From NCBI RefSeq assembly GCF_964355755.1, contig NC_092671.1:23265070-23329069 (forward strand): a DNA stretch of 64,000 nucleotides. The letters are read 5' to 3'. Shown one piece after another: positions 12,276-23,755 of this stretch. The translations under genes were made by a program, and so were the position numbers. Below the pieces are notes generated by a model that was given only the letters and a program-made list of their open reading frames with translations, was not told the origin of the DNA and did no database searches. Within the stretch, counting starts at the first letter, position 1; every line of letters starts with the position of its first letter. The stretch comes from Antedon mediterranea (taxonomy: Eukaryota; Echinodermata; Crinoidea; Comatulida; Antedonidae).

Positions 12276-12530
12276 TTCGCGCCGCGGCTCTAGCCAGCTA
12301 TGTCCCAGGAGGACACATTCATTAATAAGCTGTTTCATAGCGGTAGCTTTAGTATCTAAGACTGACAGTTTTGTGAATTTGGAAACTCGACTATAATTTA
12401 TAGGTAGCTGCTGGACCCAAAAAACGTCTGGGAGAAGAGAGTCTATATGAAAGCCTTTGCTGATAATACAGTATTATTGAGATGTAGACGGAAATCTGTA
12501 AAACCAGGCCGGTATTATAATAAGTCACTG
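12276..12530 (+). repeat. Repeat A, diverged copy
   Basis: It aligns by eye with 24591-24960 and 31616-31985: CTCTAGCC..CTATGTCCCA, GACTGACAGTTTTGTGAA, GGAAACTCGACTATAATTTAT, AGCTGCTGGACCC, AAAAACGTCTGGGA and GAGTCTAT occur in the same order. Homology fades after about 12460. The family has no ORF. Confidence 0.7.
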
Positions 12531-13134
12531 TCAAATAATCATTCGATAATGGTCAAAACTTTATTTTGGCTCTGTCAACATAAAGGGAGGTATTTACAAT
12601 GACTTTCTTTTGACTGTCAATCTAGGCCAATGTTATAATAATACGCCGTCAGATATTAAATCATTGAAACAGTCCTGGTACATTTTTTTTTGGGTTATCA
12701 GATGCCGTGGGGGGGGGGGGGGGGGTCCAATCAATTATCGTCAGAAGGTGAACAATCAGTCTAGGTAGCAGCAGCAGATTATTATTAACGCCTGCTCCAT
12801 TAATTAATCCAGAAAAAGGTTTGTATATTATCTATTTGTTTATTAGCCTTCTCCTAACACAATTATATTTTCTTTAAAAAAAGGTTATATAAGTGGTTTC
12901 AACATTTATGATAGTAATGTCACAGTTCTGTGTCTGGACGCAAGTTCATAGACCTCTAGTTATATTATTCATATTAACTGATACTTACTCTTCATTTACC
13001 GTAAAGTTCAGTTTTAATGAAATATATAATATAAATTGGCTTCGTAACAATTAATTAGTGTTGAAAAGGTTAGTTTTTTGGTGATAGGTGAAAATGACAT
13101 GTAACCTCGTAATCAATTTATTTTTTTTGTATAA
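12531..13134. other. Gene-free; contains a run of 17 G
   Basis: No exon or element ends are recognised. A homopolymer of 17 G runs from 12709 to 12725 and is length-uncertain in any assembly. The rest is AT-rich sequence with no supported feature. Confidence 0.5.
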
Positions 13135-13495
13135 AGGCCCAATTACACTATGACGATAACGACGGACGATAAATATATAGCATGCATTTTTTTTACATAA
13201 ACCAAAAGAAATTAGAAAGGTTTTCGTTCTAGACCTATAGGATAATCATTTATGCTGTCTTTGATAAAAATAATGTTTTTCAAATTCCAATCAAATGACG
13301 TCATGATAAATAAAAACAATAAAATCGCTGTATTGTCACGATATTATTGGTCTTACTAATCATGACGTCATTTGATTGGACGTGTGAAAATATAATTGTC
13401 ATCAAAGGAATTGTTTATATTTCTTTTGTTTTATGTATTAAAAATGCACATTTGTCTATTTATCGTCGATCGTTATCGTCCTAGTGTATGGGCCT
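13135..13495. mobile_element. 361-bp MITE with AGGCCCA termini
   Basis: The left end AGGCCCAATTACACTATGAC (from 13135) continues ACGATAACGA. The right end is its inverse (to 13495), with about 40 bp matching imperfectly. A second perfect inverted pair inside, CCAATCAAATGACGTCATGA (about 13287) and its inverse (to about 13379), would fold into a hairpin. No convincing target duplication was found. Non-coding. Confidence 0.75.
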
Positions 13496-14037
13496 TATGC
13501 TGTAAATGTTCAATTAATTGATCATTCCGATTTTATTAGTTGGACTCTTGCACAGTTGCTGTCTAATCGTTATTGTGTAATATCATTTCGAACCATATTA
13601 AAATCATAAAGAGATTCATATTCCTTAACATGTGGCTGTGCATGGAAGTCCGGTCTACAAAAACTCGGGCCCGGGATCATTGTTATTGGGCCTGAAAGTG
13701 TTGGTGAATTCATAATTATACTTAATATTATATTTATATATATATATATAATTATATTATTATACAATTGAAAGCAAAACCCGTTGAATCTCAAATCATT
13801 AGGACTAGAAATTTGGCTTATCAATCAAATAAATACTTTCGTTCAAAATGAAACTCCAACCTCTCTAATCAAAAGATTGAACTCGAAAACGGACCGTTTT
13901 TTGAATTGGGTATGTTGAAACATTTCAATATTCATTTAAAAAAGTACATTAATTATGGTATTGATCAGTGGCTATAGAGGCGTAAAAACCCTCGGTCAAT
14001 ATCATGTAAAATGCACTGTGGAAGGGTCATTATTATT
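13496..14037. other. Gene-free; stray unit of the following minisatellite
   Basis: AT-rich with a (TA)n run near 13736-13750. A single diverged unit of the 62-bp repeat (AAATTTGGCTTATCAATCAA) lies near 13808. No gene is seen. Confidence 0.5.
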
Positions 14038-14265
14038 AAACTGGAAAATTTGGCTTATCAACAAATAAATACTTTCGTTTAAAATGTAAAATAAGACTGC
14101 AAAATTGGGCTTATCAACAAATAAATACTTTCGTTCAAAATGTAAAATAAGACTGTACAATTGGTCTTATCAACAAATAAAATACTTTGTTTTCAAAATG
14201 TAAAATTAAAACTGGAAAATTGGGCTTATAAACAAATAAATACTTTTTTTCAAAATGTAAGAAAA
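14038..14265. repeat. Minisatellite, about 4 copies of a ~62-bp unit
   Basis: Each unit contains AAAATTGGGCTTATCAACAA, ATAAATACTTTCGTT and CAAAATGTAAAAT. Copies begin near 14042, 14100, 14158 and 14215 and show a few indels. An open frame of 83 codons across it (14161-14412) is a by-product of the repeat. Confidence 0.8.
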
Positions 14266-14288
14266 CATTTTTTTAATATAATCCTTAA

Positions 14289-14440
14289 GCTCTGTCTATA
14301 CTATCAAACAAAATATGATGTGCCCATATTATATAGACATGACGATGTCATATCACTACGATATTCGGGCATATCACTACCATATTTGGGCACATCACAC
14401 TTTTTTTGTTAAACTAATTTGGACAGTGTAGACACAGAAC
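14289..14440. mobile_element. Short MITE-like inverted repeat
   Basis: The left end GCTCTGTCTATACTATCAAA is matched by an inverted right end reading GTTCTGTGTCTACACTGTCC inward. GATGTGCCCA and TGGGCACATC form an inner inverted pair. It is about 152 bp and non-coding. The hAT superfamily is possible but unproven, since no clear target duplication is seen. Confidence 0.6.
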
Positions 14441-14749
14441 TATGTGATCGAAACATAAGTCGGAATTGGACTGACGTGATTGATTTAATTGGGTATTTTT
14501 ATTAATGTAATGATTCATTAAAAACTATAATACCGATACGCGTTTGGTATTGATCAATGGTGCAAAAAACCCTGAGAAATAATGTTATAACGTGATTTGG
14601 TGATAGCTTAGCAATAATACAACCCATATACTATTATTATAAATACCTATATTACAAATCCATTCATATAACTTTTCATCGCGAACCGAAAATGTATAAA
14701 TGTTATTCTACAGACAGTAATTATATATTCAAAAGCCATATTATTATTA

Positions 14750-15541
14750 CCGTAGTTCCCCGGGTATAATCCCACCCCCCTTGTACGTGAAATTTGCCCG
14801 AATTTGGGAGGTGGGACTATACCCGGGGATTTCCCGGTGCATGAACTGAAAATGACAATATTTCTTCTGGCTACGATTTAGGCTATCTAAAGCTATATTC
14901 CGATGTAGGCCTAGACATTAGACTGCCAGGTCATCTAGGCCTAGGCGGCCTAATTGGTCTATGCCTACTGTATAGATTTTCTCCCAGATTTCTACTTAAA
15001 AAATACCCTAAAATGTGATCTGGGCCTGGCTTCCTAAATAATATCGACATAACTCATATAAGTTCTCCGTCTCTCCCGATTCCCCACGCTCGAGCTCTGT
15101 GCAAATCGCATTTTGTTGCATGCGACACGAACTACAGTACTGCTCCGGTCGGTATAGAGGGCGGTGTTTTTTTTATGGTAATCAAGCATGCAGTAGTGTA
15201 AACAAGGCATGCAGAATGTACACGGCGAGCGAGTGTGCGGCGAATGCATGATGTGCAGAACGCGAAGATCGGGGCGATGATATTAAGGTTGTATTCAATT
15301 TTACGACGGCCAATGTTTGATGAGTTTTAAGTCAGCCGAATTCAGAGAAATTACTCTATTTTTTGGTGAGAATTTCTTTAAAAAAAATCGACGTCGGCCT
15401 AGCTAGCTAGGCCTACCTCTTCTGTCCAAATGATAAATTATACACTGGGACTTTGCCCGGGGATATGCTTGCGTGCGAAGGTAATCGTAAAGTCGGGGGT
15501 GGGATTATACTCGAGGTGGGATTATACCCGAGGAAATACGG
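14750..15541. mobile_element. 792-bp MITE with CCGTA termini and TATTA flanks
   Basis: The ends read CCGTAGTTCCCCGGGTATAA (from 14750) and, inverted, CCGTATTTCCTCGGGTATAA (to 15541), followed on both by TCCCACC. A second copy of the GGTATAATCCCACC motif lies just inside each end, partly in the opposite sense. TATTA flanks both sides (14745-14749, 15542-15546), although the left flank is a TTA-rich run. The CCGTAT start resembles the sequence at 19711. A frame of 75 codons (15430-15657) runs out of the element and is not credible. Confidence 0.75.
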
Positions 15542-16039
15542 TATTATCAATACCTAAATGCGATAGTAATAACCACATAAACATACATTATTCCCAATAC
15601 AAGTTTGTGCGTTTAATTCTAGAAAGAAACGACTGTGCTGACAGGCCAATGACATAAATCACAAGTAAAGTCCCAATTGTTCACTTGCGTTTTGATTGGC
15701 CGACCTATTATATTAGATTAATGAAGACTGTTCTTACAACTGTCCAGTCAAAAGGTTACGCGGCGTTTTTTGTAAGAAATATTTCTTGTTTAAGCTTTAA
15801 AACTGAACAGGGACTGGATTAAAAAATATTTCCAACCTAGAAGAAACTACTCGACATACCGACCTGATGCTAGAAAAAGATTGCCTAATTATTGGTGGCT
15901 TGACTGAATCTGAACTATCCTATTATTTTTACTATTTGTGTTATTATTATTAATGTTTTATAATTTATTTTGTGCACTAGGCCTAGTGGTCTTGTTATGC
16001 TGATTTATATGAGGCATACTATATGTCTCAATCTTACAG
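15542..16039. other. Gene-free, upstream of the candidate exons
   Basis: No element ends were found. The word GCGTTTTTTGTAAGAAATATTTCTTGTTT (in part) at about 15763-15792 matches the tail of repeat A (27452 and 32190). The last bases form the proposed intron end TCTTACAG before 16040. Confidence 0.4.
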
Positions 16040-16702
16040 AGCATGGACCAAATCAGAAGCTGTGAATTTGTTCATTCAACATATCCATGTAAGCATATTA
16101 ATTAATAGTACAGTTTTTATTTTCATTTTAAAAATTACGAATGTCAAAATTTACTTGATTAGAGAAAAGAGTTTTATATGATACTCTCGGGGATAGGCCT
16201 ACTCTTTTCTGATTGAATAGCAAAACTATTCACCGTTGCTTTTTAAGACCATATTGAAAATAAAAAATTATCAATGATAAAGATAGTACAGTACTGCTAG
16301 GCCTACTAAAGATGCATACATTTATGAAATATGTTATGATAAATAACAGTTTGTTATGCTTTTTGTTATTCTTACAGGATGCAACAGATGTTAGAAAAGA
16401 GTATTCCGGACAAAAATTTGCAATACCGACAGCCATATTTATTGTCAATATGACGGTCATCATAACTCAACATATACTTTCATTCAGACACATTATAGAA
16501 GCCATGGTTGGGCTTTTATTTAGGCTGCACTATATTTTCCTGGATGATATTTGTGGACTTTGTAGATGCCCTCCCAAGAATTAGGCTATATCACCCAGGC
16601 ATATGAAATAGTTTTTGAATTTATAATTATAATACTGAAAGACAAAGACTACAGCAGTGTCTTGACTATTGTAATATACTGTTATTTGTTATGTTCAATA
16701 AA
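16040..16702 (+). CDS. Candidate last two exons of an unrecognised gene
   Basis: A possible exon at 16040-16088 lies between an acceptor (TCTTACAG) and a donor (GTAAGC). After one carried base it reads AWTKSEAVNLFIQHIH. A second exon starts at 16378 after CTTACAG, continues in phase 0 with DATDVRKEYSGQKFAIP, and stops at TAG 16582-16584. The joined frame stays open across a 289-bp intron. AATAAA follows at 16697-16702, about 115 bases after the stop, as expected for a terminal exon. The last third of the frame is hydrophobic and may be read-through rather than true coding sequence. The protein is not recognised. The evidence is the splice sites, frame agreement and poly(A) signal only. Confidence 0.35.
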
Positions 16703-16754
16703 ATCAAAATGGAATATATATAAGAAACATATCTTTTTTAAGCATCGTATTTAA

Positions 16755-16935
16755 ACAAAAAGTCAATCGATTTTGGTTGAAAAAATTATTTTTCCAATCA
16801 TCTTAGTTTGAAATTTTTCAATCTTTGAATCGATTGAAACATTCTCAATCGTTATTTCAATCAATCCGATTTGTCCCTACTCACAGTCGGCCAAAAGTTG
16901 AAAAATCAACCGTATCGATTGAATATTCAGTCGAC
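16755..16935. repeat. Imperfect inverted repeat rich in TCAATCGATT
   Basis: AGTCAATCGATTTTGGTTGA near 16760 faces an inverted form (TCAACCGTATCGATTGA) ending near 16925, with further ATTGAAA/TTTCAAT words between. It may be a small MITE. No target duplication was identified. Confidence 0.4.
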
Positions 16936-16964
16936 CAATTTAAGAGAGTAATCAGCGTGATTTG

Positions 16965-16991
16965 ATCAGGGAGATTTTACATCTCCCTGAT
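16965..16991. repeat. Perfect hairpin, 11-bp stem and 5-base loop
   Basis: ATCAGGGAGAT, TTTAC, ATCTCCCTGAT. It is isolated, with no T-run or neighbouring gene to give it a role. Confidence 0.8.
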
Positions 16992-17439
16992 TTGAAATAC
17001 AGAAGGCATGATACAAAAACAGAGCAACATTTTTTAACTGTATTATATAAACCGTATTTTCCCAACCACATTTGTGGATTAAATACAGTATTCATAAATT
17101 TATACTGTATTTTGAGTACCCTTTTCTGCGCCAATAAAAAAAGACCGTTATTTTAATTTGCTGAGTTAAAATGTTGAACATTTAATTTTCACAATGTAAT
17201 AATACTTAATAGTGCACAGGAAGAGACTGTTTATGTAGTTAATTTATGCAAGCATCCACATATTGTTCATTTGGCTAGTAGTCTTTTGTGTCTATTGTCC
17301 TTCTATTCTGCATTATGCTGATTAATTCATTTCTTTGGTTAAGTGAAATGTCAACTTACTATTTTTTTGTAGACATAGGTTGCATCGTTTAATAATATTA
17401 TAATTGTTATTTTTTGTAAAAAAAATATTGTCCCCTTAT
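16992..17439. other. Gene-free AT-rich stretch
   Basis: Short overlapping frames on both strands at 16952-17156 have no splice or protein support. No repeat was recognised. Confidence 0.4.
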
Positions 17440-17861
17440 AGAATCACAAAAAAAATGGTTTTTTTTGCGATGACGTCATTATACGTTTCACATTCATTTA
17501 CGCGAATCTCGCGATGTCAGTGTGCTAGACCATTATCTTTCCGGAAGATAACGTCATCACGTCAAAAAATTTGAATGATGTGGGTCACCTATTTTTATCT
17601 TTGCAGTATTTTATCAATCAATCAATTTTAATCTGTTATAGCTCCTCCGAATAAAAAGTGATACCCATGAATGTGTATACTGTACAATGACCCAAAATAT
17701 ACAGAATTCACCATATAACAACAAAATATTATATTATTCTATAATAATTCTAATAATAATTTTCTGTGCGCAATATTCTAAAGTAATGACTTGCAAGCAA
17801 GTGGATTTTGCTGTGCAGATAACTAAACTCGTCAAAGTAGGCCTAACGAGTTCAAGTCTAG
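17440..17861 (+). mobile_element. Helentron-like remnant, 3' end with CTAG at 17858-17861
   Basis: The end GATAACTAAACTCGTCAAAG ... ACGAGTTCAAGTCTAGTTT parallels the inner element ending at 47355 (subterminal GATAACC, stem AACTCGT/ACGAGTT, then CTAG and T). Here an AGGCCT-containing insertion sits in the loop. The body shares TGACGTCAT, TGTTATAGCTC and AAAAGTGATA words with 46560-46690. Only the 3' part is present. Confidence 0.55.
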
Positions 17862-18603
17862 TTTAATTCGTTTATTTATTTTAAATTGTAATATTATTTT
17901 AACTAGTTGGATGGCGATCAGTTGATAAGTAATTTTTTTTTTTAGGGCCAACGTGGCCAATAAGCTTAAGAATGTCTTTTTAAGGGGTCAAAAAGCTTGC
18001 TGAATGCTGCTGGCCTACACCTACCATGTTGTTCGTTTAGGCGACCCACCTAGGCGTATTAAATTAGTCAACAAAGCAAAGACAGTAGCCTACTATTATT
18101 TTATTCGAATATGCTTTGTTTTATTTATCTTTTAAGAACAATGGTATTTGCGTGTGGCTTTTGCTTCGGAACTGAATATAGTACGTCCATGAGTTGGGAG
18201 GTCTAAGTTACAAAAGTTATTTGAAATTACGGATTACATCTCGGGTCCTCCGTGCGTGGAGTATGTTTTAGTTACCATATGAAGGAATATATATATATTT
18301 ATTGTAAATATTGTATTTATTTTGACCACTTTGACCCTGGGAAAATAAACGGGGAACATTGGTGGATTTTAGTTTTTTCAATTGTTTTTATTATGAATAG
18401 CCTATATAGCATAGACCTACCAGTAACATTTCAAGTTTATTGTTTATTAGGCCTATTACTATTCTAGCTTTGTTCTCAAAAAAATATAATAACTACGAAA
18501 CACCCTACTTATCAAACTCTCATAATGGTCATAACTGAAAAACAACTTCAGTATAGTATAGTATAATTAAATAAATCTTGTATAAATCTGATTTTCATAA
18601 ACA
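17862..18603. other. Gene-free stretch
   Basis: No supported gene or element was found. The 71-codon frame at 18252-18467 is hydrophobic, AT-driven and without splice or homology support. Confidence 0.4.
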
Positions 18604-18752
18604 GCAGAGCACATGTACACAATATGCATAGGGTGGAAGAACATTTAGAGAAAGAGCCTGTTATTGCTAGGTATGCGCGTAAAACAAAACAGTCCTTTGT
18701 ATCCACGGCAGAGCACGTGTACACAATATGCATAGGGTGGAAGAACATTTAA
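18604..18752. repeat. Direct repeat, 45 bp twice, 104 bp apart
   Basis: GCAGAGCAC(A/G)TGTACACA followed by ATATGCATAGGGTGGAAGAA occurs at 18604-18648 and again at 18708-18752 with one or two differences. It could be a local duplication. Confidence 0.85.
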
Positions 18753-19710
18753 GGAAACGGTCCTCTGCCGATCCTTTGGATCGTTGGAGCACATGGCCAA
18801 AACAATGTCGTTTCTTAATATGTGCACAACCATGTGACATTGACTGAATTGATGATATAAATTAATCCCGAAATTAATGAAGTATTTTATGATGATAATC
18901 ATAAAATAAGGACACACTTAACATATAAACAATGCATACATTTCAAAGAACTAAAATACTGAATCTTCCTAAACATTCAAATCAAGCTATTTAGTATTAT
19001 ATTCGGCTATACAAAAAAACCCGTATACGGTACAGTATAGGCTAAATGAAGCCTACGGGGTTTCCCCATTTATTTTATGTATGTATACGTACACGACAGT
19101 ATATGTATAGACCGGGGAATAGGTCTACATTATCAGCCGATTTCTTTGTTGTCATAGGACCTGACCCTAAAAACGCATTTTTATCGTTGTGTTCGACGCA
19201 AAATCGATTTCAAAATAGTATTACATTGAACCGCGATGTTCGCGTTAATCGCGTCTTTTTACCGACGTAATAGTAGGCGGTCCTAAGCTTTTAATATTTA
19301 ATGAGTACAATTAATGAGCTTGATTAAGACGTTTAACGCGTTAAACGGTCAAAGAAATCTGAACCGCGTTTCACGCATAATTATCGTTTTGAAACATTTT
19401 GACATGACGCCTTAAAACTTGTTATGGAACAAGTTTACGTAATTAACAGGTAAATTAATTTGATTACATTTCGTCTGGAAAATCGCCGCAAGAGAAAGTA
19501 AACAACGAATTCAAACCATGAGTATGCATAATATGCATGGTGCTAATTTACAACTCGTCACAAATTAGAAGGTGTTTTCACACAGATCGCGAGTAAGTTT
19601 TATGATTATACATACAGAGTAGCCAAACAAGCGCGTTGCATTATGAGATATGTTTTGATCGAAAACTTTGAATTATTTTTTAAACAAAAAACGTCTGTAT
19701 TTCAGTTACC
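18753..19710. other. Gene-free; includes inverted partner of 1398-1450
   Basis: Positions 19361-19412 (CGCGTTTCACGCATAATTAT ... TTTTGACATGACGCCTTAA) are the reverse complement of 1398-1450. The two may be ends or pieces of one old repeat family. No coding evidence is seen. Confidence 0.5.
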
Positions 19711-19830
19711 GTATATTTCAGTGTACAAGTCGCACCTGTGTATAAGACGCACCTGTGTATAAGACGCACCCATAACGGAGACTGAAATATTAGTATTTTT
19801 TATGTAATCGATGTATAAGACGCACTTATA
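19711..19830. repeat. Terminus-like sequence with repeated TGTATAAGACGCACC
   Basis: CCGTATATTTCAGTGTACAA, then three copies of (A/G)TGTATAAGACGCAC, lie at 19712-19775 and 19811-19826. This precedes the broken gene that follows. The CCGTAT start resembles the MITE at 14750. It may be the left terminus of a transposon that carried that gene, but no matching right terminus was found. Confidence 0.45.
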
Positions 19831-21332
19831 TCTAGGCAGAAATTTAAACATTTTACAATCAAAACAATGGTATTTTAATAATAAAACAGTGCACAACACA
19901 CGATCTAGAAATACATCAGACACTGACGACTCTGGCATCGGAATTCACTGGCGAGATAAACGAGTTGCTGTAAAACCAACAATACATAAGAAAATATTGG
20001 CAATTGGGCAGGATATTATTCATGCAGCAACAAACGGGCGAGCCATAACAGTAAAGCAAGTATTATTTTAGATAAGGTCGTAAAACATGCTTCATCTTCT
20101 TCAACTGTTCATTGGGTATGCGACACCTATCCATCAGTATCTATCAAAAATGCGGAAAGAGATGAGAGAGTTAAATCAACTGAAGGCAGTTTTGCAACTA
20201 CAATAAGTAATTCCAGTCAAAGAGTGGACAAGCAATTAAAAAAGGCTCTACGTGATGGACAATTCAAAGAATCATTGACAACTTTTTTATTGGAAGAATG
20301 GCATCACAAGAGATATGCTTCAATACTTGGTCAAGTGACAGTTTATGCTACTTCCGGCTCAAAATGCTGTGTATTTCGGGCAGTTGATCTTCCAGTTCAA
20401 TGTAATGAGGTACCTGAATTAGAATATAACATGGAAGAAGCTGACCAACGTCTCATTCTCCATGCACACTACGCATCAAACCAAACACCTAAACCTGATG
20501 TCATATCAATTAAATCACCTGACACTGATGTTTTGGTTCTGGCAACAGCTGCATGTGGCCTTGAATGGATATCAACTAATTGTGTATTTGTTACTGGAGT
20601 GGGAGACAAAATCCGTTCGGTCAACATCACACGAATAGCAGAGAGCCTCGGAAAGTCTGTGTGCAAAGCATTAATAGGAGCTCATGTTTTCACGGGTTGT
20701 GACAGCACCTGTGCTTTCAAAGGAAAGCGAAAGTCATCTGTACTCTGGTTGATACAGAATAACAGTACATTCTGCAATGCAATGGCTTCTCTTGGTAAGA
20801 GCTTAACTGATGATTTGTTTACCATCTGCGAAACTGCAGTGTGCATTTTGTACAGTTTTAACTCCAGGACAAGAAAATTAAAACCAGTAACAACATCTAG
20901 TGTAAACACTATGAGAACAATCATGTTTACTTCAGGAACTTCCGATCCAGACAAACTACCACCATGCGAAAATGCTTTACGAAAGAAAATATTGCGAGCA
21001 AATTATCAATCGTATATAAATCGACATTGCATCGTAAAGACAGACATTCCATCACCACATGGCCATGGGTGGATTGTAACAGGTTCCAGCATTGACATTG
21101 ATTGGATGGATATACAACCAGCTCATCAGTTGTCTTATCAATGACTTGCTGTGGATGTAAAGGTGAATGTACAACCAATAGGTGTCGGTGTTATAAAAGC
21201 AATTTACACTGCACTGGAATATGTACCTGTTCTGAACTATGCATGAACATGCCCAAACTAGTCACAGAAAACGATGATGATGTTGAAACTGACGAAGATT
21301 TAGACTTATTGGAAGATAGTGATATGGATTGA
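19811..21332 (+). pseudogene. Broken gene: FEN1/PIN-like nuclease family with C-terminal CXC cysteine motif
   Basis: Three frames follow one another. The first (to 20071) has KKILAIGQDIIHAATNGRAI. The second is open from before 20050 to a stop at 21144, although its first in-frame start-like codon is only at 20224. It includes HWVCDTYPSVSIKNAERDER and then, counting from 20224, EEAD (71-74), SPDTDVLVL (98-106), FTGCDST (156-162) and a basic GKRK. The third (21102-21332) gives CCGCKGECTTNRCRC, a Tesmin/TSO1-like cysteine pattern, and an acidic tail. From memory this order matches a large uncharacterised multicopy family of marine invertebrates. The EEAD, SPDTD and TGCD spacing suggests an XPG/FEN1-type PIN fold, which is inference. 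At least two frameshifts (about 20055 and 21110-21140), no clear start and loss of the N-terminal half make it a pseudogene. A transposon origin is possible. Confidence 0.7.
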
Positions 21333-21349
21333 GATGGTATGATCTGTAA

Positions 21350-23755
21350 ACATTCATTTGCGTATATGAATGTCAATCAATGATTTTCCAGATAAAAATG
21401 AACTAAACACCTGTGTATATGAATGTGAATCAACGATGTTCCAGATATAAATGAACTAAACACTTGTGTATATGAATGTGAATCAATGATGTTCCAGGTA
21501 TAAATGTACTAAACACTTGTGTATATGAATGTGAATCAACGATGTTCCAGATATAAATGTACTAAACACTTGTGTTATATGAATGTGAATCAACGATGTT
21601 CCAGGTATAAATGAACTAAACACTTGTGTATATGAATGTGAATCAATGATGTTCCTGATATAAATGTACTAAACACTTGTGTTATATGAATGTGAATCAA
21701 CGATGTTCCAGGTATAAATGAACTAAACACTTGTGTATATGAATGTGAATCAACGATGTTCCAGGTATAAATGTACTAAACACTTGTGTATATGAATGTG
21801 AATCAATGATGTTCCAGGTATAAATGTACTAAACACCTGTGTATATGAATGTGAATCAACGATGTTCCAGGTATAAATGTACTAAACACTTGTGTATATG
21901 AATGTGAATCAATGATGTTCCAGGTATAAATGTACTAAACACCTGTGTATATGAATGTGAATCAATGATGTTCCAGGTATAAATGTACTAAACACTTGTG
22001 TATATGAATGTGAATCAACGATGTTCCAGGTATAAATGTACTAAACACTTGTGTATATGAATGTGAATCAACGAGGTTCCAGATATAAATGTACTAAACA
22101 CTTGTGTATATGAATGCGAATCAACGATGTTCCAGGTATAAATGTACTAAACACTTGTGTATATGAATGTGAATCAACGATGTTCCAGGTATAAATGTAT
22201 TGACCATCTGTGTATATGAATGTGAATCAACGATGTTCCAGGTATAAATGTACTAAACACTTGTGTATATGAATGTGAATCAACGAGGTTCCAGATATAA
22301 ATGTACTAAACACTTGTGTATATGAATGTGAATCAACGATGTTCCAGGTATAAATGAACTAAACACTTGTGTATATGAATGTGAATCAACGATGTTCCAG
22401 GTATAAATGTACTAAACACTTGTGTATATGAATGTGAATCAACGATGTTCCAGATATAAATGTATTGACCATCTGTGTATATGAATGCGAATCAACGATG
22501 TTCCAGGTATAAATGTACTAAACACTTGTGTATATGAATGTGAATCAACGATGTTCCAGGTATAAATGTACTAAACACTTGTGTATATGAATGTGAATCA
22601 ATGATGTTCCAGGTATAAATGTACTAAACACTTGTGTATATATGAATGCGAATCAATGATGTTCCAGGTATAAATGTACTAAACACTTGTGTATATGAAT
22701 GTGAATCAACGATGTTCCAGATATAAATGTATTGACCATCTGTGTATATGAATGCGAATCAACGATGTTCCAGGTATAAATGTACTAAACACTTGTGTAT
22801 ATGAATGTGAATCAACGATGTTCCAGGTATAAATGTACTATTGTGTATATGAATGTGAATCAACGATGTTCCAGGTATAAATGAACTAAACACCTGTGTA
22901 TATGAATGTGAATCAACGATGTTCCAGGTATAAATGAACTAAACACTTGTGTATATGAATGTGAATCAACGATGTTCCAGGTATAAATGAACTAAACACT
23001 TGTGTATATGAATGTGAATCAACGATGTTCCAGGTATAAATGTACTAAACACTTGTGTATATGAATGTGAATCAACGATGTTCCAGGTATAAATGTACTA
23101 AACACCTGTGTATATGAATGTGAATCAATGATGTTCCAGGTATAAATGAACTAAACACTTGTGTATATGAATGTGAATCAATGATGTTCCAGGTATAAAT
23201 GTACTAAACACTTGTGTATATGAATGTGAATCAACGATGTTCCAGGTATAAATGTACTAAACACTTGTGTATATGAATGTGAATCAATGATGTTCCAGGT
23301 ATAAATGAACTAAACACTTGTGTATATGAATGTGAATCAACGATGTTCCAGATATAAATGTACTAAACACTTGTGTATATGAATGTGAATCAACGATGTT
23401 CCAGGTATAAATGAACTAAACACTTGTGTATATGAATGTGAATCAACGATGTTCCTGATATAAATGTATTGACCATCTGTGTATATATGAATGCGAATCA
23501 ATGATGTTCCAGGTATAAATGTACTAAACACTTGTGTATATGAATGTGAATCAACGATGTTCCAGATATAAATGTATTGACCATCTGTGTATATGAATGC
23601 GAATCAATGATGTTCCAGGTATAAATGTACTAAACACTTGTGTATATGAATGTGAATCTACGATGTTCCAGGTATAAATGTACTAAACACTTGTGTATAT
23701 GAATGTGAATCAATGATGTTCCAGGTATAAATGTATTGATCATTTGTGTTTCAAT
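21350..23755. repeat. 53-bp satellite, about 45 units
   Basis: The unit is TGTGTATATGAATGTGAATC + AACGATGTTCCAGGTATAAA + TGTACTAAACACT. The period is exactly 53 (for example GTATATGAATG at 21362 and 21415). Point variants are shared among units (AACGA/AATGA, AGGTAT/AGATAT, TGTACT/TGAACT). A marked variant with ATTGACCATC replacing ACTAAACAC occurs at 22199, 22464, 22731, 23468 and 23576. Some units carry a 2-bp TA insertion, and one near 22838 lacks about 7 bp. The array ends in a degenerate unit near 23730-23755. Open frames here are by-products. Confidence 0.97.

Noticed and set aside
12709-12725. G17 run as a functional G-quadruplex site
   Set aside because: Possible in principle, but a lone homopolymer with uncertain length gives no support for a role.
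21350-23755. Regular repeats resembling a CRISPR array
   Set aside because: There are no unique spacers; the whole 53-bp unit repeats. The context is eukaryotic.
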